DNA of 64,000 nt, taken from the NCBI RefSeq assembly GCF_000285535.1, contig NZ_HE610986.1, positions 538,038 to 602,037 of the forward strand, in the 5' to 3' direction. The notes below the pieces were generated by a model that ran no database searches, was not told where the DNA came from, and worked only from the letters and a program-made list of their open reading frames with translations. This document shows, one piece after another, positions 44,533 to 51,832 of this stretch. The DNA is from Bacillus timonensis. GTDB lineage: Bacteria > Bacillota > Bacilli > Bacillales > Bacillaceae_L. How positions within the stretch are numbered: the first letter of the stretch is position 1; each line of letters starts with the position of its first letter. A program made the position numbers and the translations under genes.

Positions 44533-44602
44533 TATGTTTAATTTTTGAACAGTTGTAGAATATAGTCGGCCGCACTTTACTCTATCACTGCTTTCACTAT
44601 TA

Positions 44603-44628
44603 TTATCGACAAGATTTTCAGATGTTTA
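44603..44628 (-). promoter_or_regulatory. Sigma-D promoter of hag
   Basis: On the minus strand TAAA (44625-44628) is 14 bp from GTCGATAA (44603-44610), six of eight bases matching the sigma-D -10. It gives a leader of about 100 bases. Confidence 0.7.
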
Positions 44629-44661
44629 ATAGATTACTAAATTTTTTTAAGAAAATAATTA

Positions 44662-44685
44662 AAGACTCATCAACCGATGAGCCTT
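44662..44685 (-). terminator. Terminator of csrA
   Basis: AAGACTCATC (44662-44671) pairs with GATGAGCCTT (44676-44685) around a 4-base loop with one G-U pair. It overlaps the csrA stop codon and is followed on the minus strand by TAATTATTTTC. Confidence 0.8.
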
Positions 44686-44917
44686 AATCTGTTTTACCAT
44701 TTATCAAACCTATTTTTTTAACAAGATTGAAGTTTACATTTGAAGCATCTGTGTTCTCTTTTGAAATTTTATCAAAAATTTCTTTGCGATGTATTTCTAC
44801 ATTTTTGGGTGCTTTTATTCCTAGCTTCACCTGGTCTCCGTCTATTTCTACGACTACTAGTTCAATATCTGATCCTATCATGATAGACTCTTTTAATTTT
44901 CTTGTTAAGACTAACAT
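44684..44917 (-). CDS. csrA: Translational regulator CsrA
   Basis: The 77-residue RNA-binding protein starts [15 protein letters not shown] and carries [19 protein letters not shown], the full CsrA core with the RNA-contacting Arg. In Bacillus CsrA blocks translation of hag mRNA until it is titrated by FliW. The gene starts 3 bp after the fliW stop, so the antagonists are co-expressed. The C-terminal 20 residues beyond the dimer core are variable. Confidence 0.96.
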   Translation of the reverse strand: MLVLTRKLKESIMIGSDIELVVVEIDGDQVKLGIKAPKNVEIHRKEIFDKISKENTDASNVNFNLVKKIGLINGKTD

Positions 44918-44920
44918 TGA

Positions 44921-45370
44921 TTATACCTCCTGCCCGATGGAGGATTTTTTTCGATAAATTTTATGTTTTGTATTGTATGTTGAGTCATTTAAAATAATTT
45001 GCTTTCCTTTATTCCTATTCCGATTTATCACTAAAGGTGCTTGTAAGTTGGCGGTGGTTTCTTCAATAGGTTCAACTACTGTAATAATAGAAAAAATAAC
45101 AACATCATCTTTCTTTTCTATTTTTAAAATGTCTAGGTCATCTTTCGGAATATCGAATTCATACTCCTTAAAATGGATAAATGGATCTGAAATGATAAAT
45201 GCTAACTCATCGGTCTTAACAGATTGAAGAATGTAGAACACAGAATCATCCGATAATGGTAAGATTATATACTCCTTTTCATCCGGAAAGCCTGGTATAC
45301 CAAAATCAAATGATATTACATCTTTTTCCTCTAACTCAACTTCGTCTTGATATTTTGTTTTTATTTTCAT
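44921..45370 (-). CDS. fliW: Flagellar assembly factor FliW
   Basis: FliW binds CsrA allosterically and flagellin, forming the partner-switch that adjusts hag translation to secretion. The 149-residue product has the family blocks ISFDFGIPGFPDEKEYIILPL near residue 20, and IITVVEPIEETTANLQAPLV near residue 100. It lies just upstream of csrA and after yviE. The C-terminal basic tail (KHKIYRKKSSIG) is short. Confidence 0.95.
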   Translation of the reverse strand: MKIKTKYQDEVELEEKDVISFDFGIPGFPDEKEYIILPLSDDSVFYILQSVKTDELAFIISDPFIHFKEYEFDIPKDDLDILKIEKKDDVVIFSIITVVEPIEETTANLQAPLVINRNRNKGKQIILNDSTYNTKHKIYRKKSSIGQEV

Positions 45371-45385
45371 AAGTTATCACCAAAA

Positions 45386-45958
45386 TTATTTTATTTTATC
45401 AAAATTCATCCCAACAAAATCGATTGAAAGGGAATTTCTCGGATTCACATATGCAGTCACTTTACCTGGAGTGTATGTATGCACTGGTTTATTAACATTC
45501 ACTTCGATTTGGGGCTTGTTTACCGTCCAATCAATTGATACATGAGCTGGGTCATATTGTACACTAACACTAAACTGAGAAGGAGTTGAACCAGTATGAA
45601 AAACTGTTTCATTTTGACTATTTCTCACAGCCTGGTCAATAATAGGGTTTCCCCCATTCTCAATTTTCATTAATTCATTTCCCTCCTCAGCAATTCTACC
45701 AATCGTTTCAAAGGAAACACTCATGCCCAATTCAGCATTCTCCTCAACCCTTTTAAATGGAGATTTTAAGTCTAAATTCTCCCATGCGAGTGTCTGATCA
45801 ATTGTAAGTCTTCCAGGAGTTCTATTGATTTTCATTTCCGCAGATGGCTGTTCTATTATCATATCTGCAGGTCGTTGCTCAATTTCTTGGCTAGGTTTTT
45901 GGATTTCAATATTTAACTTTGCATACTGAGATTGGATACGAATTTGTGGTAATTTCAT
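45386..45958 (-). CDS. DUF6470 family flagellar-region protein (YviE-like)
   Basis: The 190-residue product is rich in beta-strand-like, Pro-containing segments (IRIQSQYAKLNIEIQKPSQE at the start, and MKINRTPGRLTIDQTLAWEN) and has no signal peptide. It corresponds in position and size to B. subtilis yviE between flgL and fliW. Its role is unknown. A terminator precedes it after flgL, so it may rely on read-through or on a weak internal promoter for itself, fliW and csrA. Confidence 0.82.
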   Translation of the reverse strand: MKLPQIRIQSQYAKLNIEIQKPSQEIEQRPADMIIEQPSAEMKINRTPGRLTIDQTLAWENLDLKSPFKRVEENAELGMSVSFETIGRIAEEGNELMKIENGGNPIIDQAVRNSQNETVFHTGSTPSQFSVSVQYDPAHVSIDWTVNKPQIEVNVNKPVHTYTPGKVTAYVNPRNSLSIDFVGMNFDKIK

Positions 45959-45973
45959 ACGTTCTTTCCCCTA

Positions 45974-46000
45974 TTAAAAAAGCTATCATAAACGATAGCT
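45974..46000 (-). terminator. Terminator after flgL
   Basis: AGCTATC (45981-45987) pairs with GATAGCT (45994-46000). On the minus strand TTTTTAATAG follows. It lies 8 bp after the flgL stop. Confidence 0.75.
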
Positions 46001-46008
46001 CTTATTTC

Positions 46009-46896
46009 TTATCTTATAAAGTCTACAAGAGTTGGTTGAATTATGCTAGAACCGACACTTAATGTAGCTCGATGAATGCTTTCTTGTGTCTTTAAATTCA
46101 TAATCACTTCTTCAACATCGATATCTTCATTTTCCGAAATCATTTTGGTAGCAATTACTTTCTGTGAGCCCAATCTTGATTCAATTAACTCAGCTCGATT
46201 TGTTACTGCTCCAATTTTCGAACGAGCAGCTGTAATCGTGTTAAGGTGATTTTGAAATCCTTCAATAAATCCACTTAAATCAGGATCATTGTCTCTTAAT
46301 GATGGGTCATTTATTTCACTCTGTAAATCATGTAAATCCTTTAATGCTCCCACAAAAAGATTATCAGCTGTTTGATTCACTTGTAATTGGACACCTTTGG
46401 AGACTTCAATCTCAATTTTATCTTGATTTCCATTATACGTGAAATTTGCACCATCATAATTTACTGGCTTTTCGTTTGTGCTTGAACCACTAAAAATATA
46501 CTTTCCGGATACTTGAGTATTCGCTATTGATATGAGCTGCTCTTTTAACTGTTCAATTTCCGTCTCAAGCTTTTGGCGATCATCATTTGTTAATGAGCCA
46601 TTATTTGCCTGTGTTACTAACTCACTTACACGATGAATGACGTCTCCTGCTTTTTCCAAAGAATCTTCACTATTTTCAAGCCAATTATATACATTACTTA
46701 AATTGCGTTCGTGCTGTTCTACTTCTATTAGACTTGTCCGGTTTTGCATACCTTTTACCGCAATAACGGGATCGTCAGATGGACGAGTAATCTTCTTTTG
46801 AGTATAAAGCTGCTCTTGATATTTCCCTAATCTCTCATAGCTATTATTTAAATTGCGAAGCATATTGTTAGAAAGCATTGTCTGGGTTATTCTCAT
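46009..46896 (-). CDS. flgL: Flagellar hook-associated protein FlgL (HAP3)
   Basis: The 295-residue flagellin-like protein forms the junction between hook and filament. It begins MRITQTMLSNNMLRNLNNSYERL, with SGKYIFSGSSTNEKPV in the middle, and ends with a flagellin-type C-terminal helix (VIMNLKTQESIHRATLSVGS). It starts 9 bp after flgK. A terminator hairpin follows. Confidence 0.95.
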   Translation of the reverse strand: MRITQTMLSNNMLRNLNNSYERLGKYQEQLYTQKKITRPSDDPVIAVKGMQNRTSLIEVEQHERNLSNVYNWLENSEDSLEKAGDVIHRVSELVTQANNGSLTNDDRQKLETEIEQLKEQLISIANTQVSGKYIFSGSSTNEKPVNYDGANFTYNGNQDKIEIEVSKGVQLQVNQTADNLFVGALKDLHDLQSEINDPSLRDNDPDLSGFIEGFQNHLNTITAARSKIGAVTNRAELIESRLGSQKVIATKMISENEDIDVEEVIMNLKTQESIHRATLSVGSSIIQPTLVDFIR

Positions 46897-46905
46897 TTAT
46901 ATCAC

Positions 46906-48495
46906 CTATCTCCCTACTACGCCCATTCCATTAATGATTTTATCTAGCATTTCATCAATCACTGTTATTTGTCGTGCTGAAGCATTATAAGCATGCTGAA
47001 ATTTAATCATATTCGTCATTTCTTCATCAAGTGACACAGCCATAACCGATTGGCGACGCAATTCTACTGAATCCTTCGTATACTCAGCATTTGTTTTTCG
47101 TAAATTCGTTTCTCGAGCTGTTACACCTAGTGTTCCAATCATTCCAGCATAAAATGTTTTTACATCTCCTTGAATTTCTAAATCAGAAGGTACATTACCT
47201 GCTCCAGAAAATGACGTAAAATCCTTCGTCATAACTTCAGCCAATGCATTAGCATTTCCACCATCACCAAAGTTTGTTTGAGTACTATTTGGAGAAGCAG
47301 CAATGTCATCTCTATTGGAAATAGCAACTTTTAGTTTTGAAGCAGCTCCCATCCAGTTTGATGGATTTGTCGCATTGTTAATGATTTCAATGTTCCCTTC
47401 GTATTCAAAAAATGCTTGTCCTGTTGTACCATTTAGTGTCTTCCCATTTTGATGTACCTGATTAAATTCAGTCACAAATGCAAAAGCAAGTTTATCTAGA
47501 TTTTTCAAAGTATCTGAATATATTCCAACCGTCGTTCCATCATCTTGGACATATCCATATGATTCTATTAATCCCTTAACCTTTCCATCTGAGAAACTTT
47601 CGGTTGAAATAGCTGCACCATTTATCGTTATCTTGTCTATATAGGTTTTGTTTGTCGGGTCACCAGTCTCAGTAGAAGTTGTTAAGCTTACAGCATTGGT
47701 AGATAGGTTTCTTCCATCAACAAGCAAACCTAAAGATGTTCCATCATTACCTACTATTTCAATAGAATAAGTTCCGACTGCTAGTGGGTCTTTATTTCCA
47801 CCACTAGGATTAGGAGTAATTTTAACATTAACTAACTCTGATAACTGATCAATTAAACGATCTCGTTCATCATATAAATCATTCGGCAGAAAACCATTTG
47901 GCTCTATACTATTAATCTGCTGATTTAATCCATTAATTTGCTCTGCAATGGAATTGATAGTACTAACAGATAAATCAATTTCGCTCTTAATATTGTCACG
48001 TACTCCATTTAAAGACTCCGAAATGTATTTAAAAGAATCAGCAACAGCTTGTCCTTGAGTAAGTACAACATCCCTGGCTCCAGTATTTTGAGGGTCAGCT
48101 GCTAAATCCTGAAGTTTCTTCCAAAATTCATCCAATGATGCTGATAAACCTTCCGTAGATGGTTCATTCATGATCTCTTCCATTCTTTCTAGCGCGTCTG
48201 CACGTGAATCCCAATAGCCTAATTTATTATTTTCGTCACGAAATTGTTTATCTGAGAATTGGTCACGAATACGTTGAATAGAACCTGCTTGAACCCCAGT
48301 TCCCATTTGACCAGGAATTTTCGGGGCATTCATCCCTACACCAGGGTACGGAGTTGTCGATTCAAAATTAACACGTTGCCTTGAGTAACCAGGAGTATTT
48401 GCATTTGATATATTATGTCCAGTTGTATATAACGCACTTTGTTGTGTGTTCATTCCACGGCGTGCTGTTTCTAATCCATGAAAGGTCGATACCAT
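46906..48495 (-). CDS. flgK: Flagellar hook-associated protein FlgK (HAP1)
   Basis: The 529-residue product carries the N-terminal rod/hook motif ALYTTGHNISNANTPGYSRQ near residue 22 and the C-terminal counterpart SLDEEMTNMIKFQHAYNASA near residue 490. It is the first hook-filament junction protein. It lies 20 bp after flgN and 9 bp before flgL. Confidence 0.96.
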   Translation of the reverse strand: MVSTFHGLETARRGMNTQQSALYTTGHNISNANTPGYSRQRVNFESTTPYPGVGMNAPKIPGQMGTGVQAGSIQRIRDQFSDKQFRDENNKLGYWDSRADALERMEEIMNEPSTEGLSASLDEFWKKLQDLAADPQNTGARDVVLTQGQAVADSFKYISESLNGVRDNIKSEIDLSVSTINSIAEQINGLNQQINSIEPNGFLPNDLYDERDRLIDQLSELVNVKITPNPSGGNKDPLAVGTYSIEIVGNDGTSLGLLVDGRNLSTNAVSLTTSTETGDPTNKTYIDKITINGAAISTESFSDGKVKGLIESYGYVQDDGTTVGIYSDTLKNLDKLAFAFVTEFNQVHQNGKTLNGTTGQAFFEYEGNIEIINNATNPSNWMGAASKLKVAISNRDDIAASPNSTQTNFGDGGNANALAEVMTKDFTSFSGAGNVPSDLEIQGDVKTFYAGMIGTLGVTARETNLRKTNAEYTKDSVELRRQSVMAVSLDEEMTNMIKFQHAYNASARQITVIDEMLDKIINGMGVVGR

Positions 48496-48515
48496 TATTT
48501 TATCCTCCGAATGCC

Positions 48516-49007
48516 CTATGCCTTTGAATCGAACATAGAACGATGTTCTTTTTTATTTTGATTGGCTAACGGATTTTCATAATTCACCGTTTTTTCAGTT
48601 GGATATATCATATCTAGTGTCATAGTTACAAACTGTAAAGATTGATTTGTAAGTTGTTGATTTAAAAGATTTCGTTCTTTTAGTTCATTTACAGTGTTAA
48701 CTATCTCAATTTGTAAGTTAGATAAAGTTGTTCGATATGGTTCTTCACTATGTTCAATTACATTTGATAATGTATATTCGTTATCATTAATATGATGATT
48801 ACCAAAAAGCTTTTTCACCATCGCTATTCGTTCATTTTCAAGCTGTTTTATTGCTAATATATACTTTTGTTCTTCTTTCATATGTGCACTGAGGGTATCG
48901 ATATCATCTTTTTTTAGAATTTCTGTTTTCTGCTCAGAAAGTTTATATAATTTTTTGTGTAAAGTTACTATCTTTTGGAGCAAATTGATTAAGATTTCAG
49001 TTGACAC
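48516..49007 (-). CDS. flgN: FlgN-family flagellar chaperone (YvyG)
   Basis: The 163-residue helical protein has LYKLSEQKTEILKKDDIDTL and NLLNQQLTNQSLQFVTMTLD, matching FlgN, the export chaperone for FlgK and FlgL, which follow directly. The start is a GTG after GGAGGG. A long 21-bp hairpin ends immediately upstream of that ribosome site. Confidence 0.9.
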   Translation of the reverse strand: MSTEILINLLQKIVTLHKKLYKLSEQKTEILKKDDIDTLSAHMKEEQKYILAIKQLENERIAMVKKLFGNHHINDNEYTLSNVIEHSEEPYRTTLSNLQIEIVNTVNELKERNLLNQQLTNQSLQFVTMTLDMIYPTEKTVNYENPLANQNKKEHRSMFDSKA

Positions 49008-49018
49008 GTTATCCCTCC

Positions 49019-49098
49019 TTTTGTTTTTTACAAGATTAGAATTTCAACTATTCCTAATCTTGTAAAAAACAAAATCAGTACATGTAAATACTGATTTT
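49019..49098 (-). terminator. Tandem overlapping hairpins between flgM and flgN
   Basis: The first hairpin on the minus strand is AAAATCAGTA (89-98 end) with TACTGATTTT (49071-49080) and is followed by TGTTTTTTAC, a good terminator. The second has perfect 21-bp arms (49019-49039 and 49054-49074) around a 14-base loop. The two share the four bases 49071-49074, so they compete at that edge. The second hairpin ends directly before the flgN ribosome site. Confidence 0.85.
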
Positions 49099-49357
49099 AT
49101 TTTTTGAAATAAAAATCGTACACACTCTTCGCAACGTCTTCTGCATTTACCTTATAGCTTCCGTTTTGAACCTGTTGCTTTAGCGCTTCTACCTTTTGCT
49201 GACGAGCAACTGTAATCGGTGATGTTTCTTGTAATTGCTTGGCTGCAGATGAAATTTCAACCTTATCTGTCTGAGTTGACTTTTCTGTTGCAGCAATTTT
49301 ATTCATTTGTTTTTTATAAGGATTCATTCCAACCGGCCCGAACTGGTTAATTTTCAT
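49097..49357 (-). CDS. flgM: Anti-sigma-D factor FlgM
   Basis: FlgM holds sigma-D inactive until the hook is complete. The 86-residue product has the conserved N-terminus KINQFGPVGMNPYKKQM, the segment TDKVEISSAAKQLQE, and the C-terminal sigma-binding helix KVEALKQQVQNGSYKVNAED followed by VAKSVYDFYF. It lies 68 bp after yvyF and is followed by a terminator hairpin. Confidence 0.94.
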   Translation of the reverse strand: MKINQFGPVGMNPYKKQMNKIAATEKSTQTDKVEISSAAKQLQETSPITVARQQKVEALKQQVQNGSYKVNAEDVAKSVYDFYFKK

Positions 49358-49425
49358 TATAAAACCTCGCTTTCTATCCGAACTTCAAGACTATATCTTT
49401 AATATCGGCAATAACACGAATAAGT

Positions 49426-49839
49426 TTAGAATTTTTTCTCTGCAAAATATGTACTTTTATTGCGTTCTTTTAACTCTTTCATCCGTTCTTGTTCTTTTTC
49501 AAAGGTCGAAAGTTCCGTACGAAGTTCTTTTGTGCAGTCGATGCATAAGTTTCCTTCACGTATTATCGTGCGACATTTTTGACACGGATATCCAAGGTTT
49601 GGGAATTGTGCCAACTGCAAGCGCCCAGTACGGATAAACTTGATGATCAATTCTTCATCCACGCCTGTACCTTCAGACGTTTCAAAAATGGTTGCAGTAC
49701 GGTTTTCTCTTCTACGAATAAATTTATAAACCATTTCAAACGCTTTGCTTTCTTCCTTATAACAATTTTCACATACATCACGTATATTTGTTTTTACAAA
49801 AAGACCGCCACAGTTTGGGCAATTCATTAGTTCTGCCAT
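49426..49839 (-). CDS. yvyF: Flagellar-operon zinc-ribbon protein YvyF
   Basis: The 137-residue product belongs to the YvyF (TIGR03826-type) family found beside flgM in Bacillus. It has CPNCGGLFVKT and CENCYKEE as one zinc site, a helix-turn-helix-like stretch (VDEELIIKFIRTGRLQL), and CQKC with CIDC as a second zinc site. Its role is not settled. The start is ATG 49839, seven bases after GGAGAG. A sigma-D promoter lies about 40 bp upstream. Confidence 0.88.
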   Translation of the reverse strand: MAELMNCPNCGGLFVKTNIRDVCENCYKEESKAFEMVYKFIRRRENRTATIFETSEGTGVDEELIIKFIRTGRLQLAQFPNLGYPCQKCRTIIREGNLCIDCTKELRTELSTFEKEQERMKELKERNKSTYFAEKKF

Positions 49840-49876
49840 GTTGTTTCTCTCCTCAAACACCTTATTTCTAACTATT

Positions 49877-49903
49877 ATATCGGAGTATTTGACGGATTTT
49901 TTA
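49877..49903 (-). promoter_or_regulatory. Sigma-D promoter of yvyF-flgM
   Basis: On the minus strand TAAA (49900-49903) is 15 bp from TCCGATAT (49877-49884), one base off the sigma-D consensus. Confidence 0.85.
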
Positions 49904-49923
49904 GTGTTAGATATTTGAAAAAG

Positions 49924-50628
49924 TTACCCCCTCATCAACGTCAAAGCCGATACTGTCTTAGCCCCCCCCTCTAACAGCACCTGCCCAGCATGACGCAATG
50001 TCGATCCTGTCGTATAAATATCATCCACTAATAAAATGTCTTTATCCTGGACTGAACCAATTACTCGAAACACATTTTGACCAGAAATACGTTCGTCACG
50101 GCCCTTTTTCGACTGCTTTTCTAAATGGGCCCGCACAAGGATTTCATTTACAGGCACATCCAATAATCTTGCCAAAGCACCAGCCTGGTTAAATCCACGT
50201 TCATATAAACGCTCATCACTTAATGGAATTGGAACAACAAAATGAGAAGATGTAAAGTAAGTTTTGAAAGTTTTTTTCAGAGGTGTTTTAAAAATAGAAG
50301 AAATGACATAGTCACCGCGGAATTTGTAGAGGGAAATGACTTCTTTAGCAAAATCATTATAGAGGTAAATCGAACGATTCTTGGTGAGCACACTCTGCCA
50401 ACGTGGGTCTTTTTCCCACCGCACACAGTCGTAACAGAGGTTTCCTTTGCGATACTCACTAGACAACTCAGTAAATGGACGGCCACAAATCTCACAAAGT
50501 TCACCTTCAATTTTCTCAAACTTAGCACTGCAAACAGAACATAACGGATCTGGCTCAGCTAACGAAAATAAAGTTGCCCACGAATCCACTTCTTCAAATG
50601 AATTGTGGCATAGTAAACAAGTAGACAT
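49924..50628 (-). CDS. comFC: Competence protein ComFC (phosphoribosyltransferase-like)
   Basis: The 234-residue product has an N-terminal zinc site (CLLCHNSF, CSVCSAKF, CEICGRP, CYDC) and a C-terminal phosphoribosyltransferase domain with the PRPP motif ILLVDDIYTTGSTLRHAG near residue 195. ComFC family proteins act in the late steps of DNA uptake and transformation. The gene follows comFB after a 160-bp stretch holding a structured repeat and precedes yvyF. Confidence 0.94.
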   Translation of the reverse strand: MSTCLLCHNSFEEVDSWATLFSLAEPDPLCSVCSAKFEKIEGELCEICGRPFTELSSEYRKGNLCYDCVRWEKDPRWQSVLTKNRSIYLYNDFAKEVISLYKFRGDYVISSIFKTPLKKTFKTYFTSSHFVVPIPLSDERLYERGFNQAGALARLLDVPVNEILVRAHLEKQSKKGRDERISGQNVFRVIGSVQDKDILLVDDIYTTGSTLRHAGQVLLEGGAKTVSALTLMRG

Positions 50629-50644
50629 AGATTAACTCCTTTAT

Positions 50645-50745
50645 CAAATACGCCATGGCGTATTTGCGCCCAGATTTTTTCGAGCTTGCTCGAAAAACTT
50701 CCTTTGAAAATCTGAGGCATCCGCCGGAGGCTTAACTTTATTCCA
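50645..50745. repeat. Structured intergenic element between comFB and comFC
   Basis: It opens with a perfect 22-bp palindrome (50645-50666, centre CCATGG). Then CAGATTTT (50671-50678) can pair with AAAATCTG (50707-50714), enclosing a nested hairpin with TTTTTCGAGC and GCTCGAAAAA (50676-50697). A GC-rich CCGCCGGAGG follows. The nested palindromes suggest a REP- or MITE-like element, with no coding content. Confidence 0.7.
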
Positions 50746-50791
50746 AAGTATTTTATACTGATTATATATACTTTATTACCTTGTTCTAAAA

Positions 50792-51091
50792 TTAAAGCTG
50801 TGAGTTCGATGGAATAAAGTTATAGTTTTCACACTGAGGATTTTCGGCCACCTTTCGGACTGCCTCCCCAATTTTCACATACATATCAGCTTTCATCTGC
50901 TTATCAAAATATTGTGCTTTCACAAATGCCATACCGTAATCCTTAGAAACATAACGCGGTTTTAAGCTATTTAACGTAATGGCAATCACATCATTTTTGC
51001 ATGTGTCACATTTACAAGGCATATTGATATCAGACCAATTTTCATGTAAAGCTTCAGCTACCAGTGGCTCCATTGCATTAAAAACCCTCAT
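50792..51091 (-). CDS. comFB: Late competence protein ComFB
   Basis: The 99-residue product has RVFNAMEPLVAEALHENW, the Cys cluster CKCDTC, and DVIAITLNSLKPRYV, the block that defines the ComFB family. Its role in competence is minor or unknown, though related proteins bind cyclic di-nucleotides. The start is ATG 51091, six bases after GGAGAG; a TTG two codons upstream lies in the ribosome site. It lies between a sortase gene and comFC. Confidence 0.9.
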   Translation of the reverse strand: MRVFNAMEPLVAEALHENWSDINMPCKCDTCKNDVIAITLNSLKPRYVSKDYGMAFVKAQYFDKQMKADMYVKIGEAVRKVAENPQCENYNFIPSNSQL

Positions 51092-51175
51092 AACCAACTC
51101 TCCATTCTATGTATGTGAGTTTATTATCACACATATTGCATTTTTTGGAAATCCCCTTTTCAACTATGACTTATA

Positions 51176-51766
51176 TTAATTTTGTACCTTTTTCCCATAA
51201 AAAATATATCGATATGGTGCGTCTCCGAGGTATCCGAATGGATAACAGGTTGTTACTATTAGCTCCTCGTTTGGTGAAGTTGATTTAATGATGGTACGGT
51301 CGTCCGCATCTACAATTTTCGTATCGACAATTTCATAGGTAAAGTCACCGTACTCTAATTTCACAACGAAAGTGTCACCAATTTCGAGTTCGTCAAATCG
51401 CTTAAATAATGTGTCACGGTGGCCCGATAAGACAATTTGGTCATTTTGTGTTGGTAGCGCGGTTCCAAGATAATGTCCAACTCCTTTTGAGAGTTCTTCT
51501 TCATCCGTTCCCTCGATGATAGGCATTTTCTCACCAAACTTTGGGACCTCTAAAACTCCCATTGTCTCACCTTTTTCGTAAGTTGGAATCATAATTTCCT
51601 TTTCCACAGCTTCTTGGACTGGAGGTGTGGATACTATTTCTTCCGCCTGAACCAATGCTTCTTTTTGAGCTTGATTCGAATCCCAAATTTGAAAAATCGA
51701 GTAGCCTGTCAATGAAACTCCACCGATAATTAACAAAAGTGCAATTGAATAAACAACCTTTTTCAT
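51176..51766 (-). CDS. Class D-like sortase inside the comF locus
   Basis: The 196-residue product has one N-terminal membrane anchor (residues 4-27), a linker, and a sortase barrel with the triad His116 (LSGHRDT), Cys174 (VTTCYPF) and Arg186 (PYRYIFY). It would cleave a sorting motif in secreted proteins and attach them to the cell wall. It interrupts the comFA-comFB-comFC order known from B. subtilis. No substrate with an LPxT-type motif and anchor tail was recognised in the window. Confidence 0.9.
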   Translation of the reverse strand: MKKVVYSIALLLIIGGVSLTGYSIFQIWDSNQAQKEALVQAEEIVSTPPVQEAVEKEIMIPTYEKGETMGVLEVPKFGEKMPIIEGTDEEELSKGVGHYLGTALPTQNDQIVLSGHRDTLFKRFDELEIGDTFVVKLEYGDFTYEIVDTKIVDADDRTIIKSTSPNEELIVTTCYPFGYLGDAPYRYIFYGKKVQN

Positions 51767-51832
51767 TGGAAATCACCACCTAATCCGTTCTTTGTCCATT
51801 ACCTTTTATCATATTAAAAATGGACTATGAAA

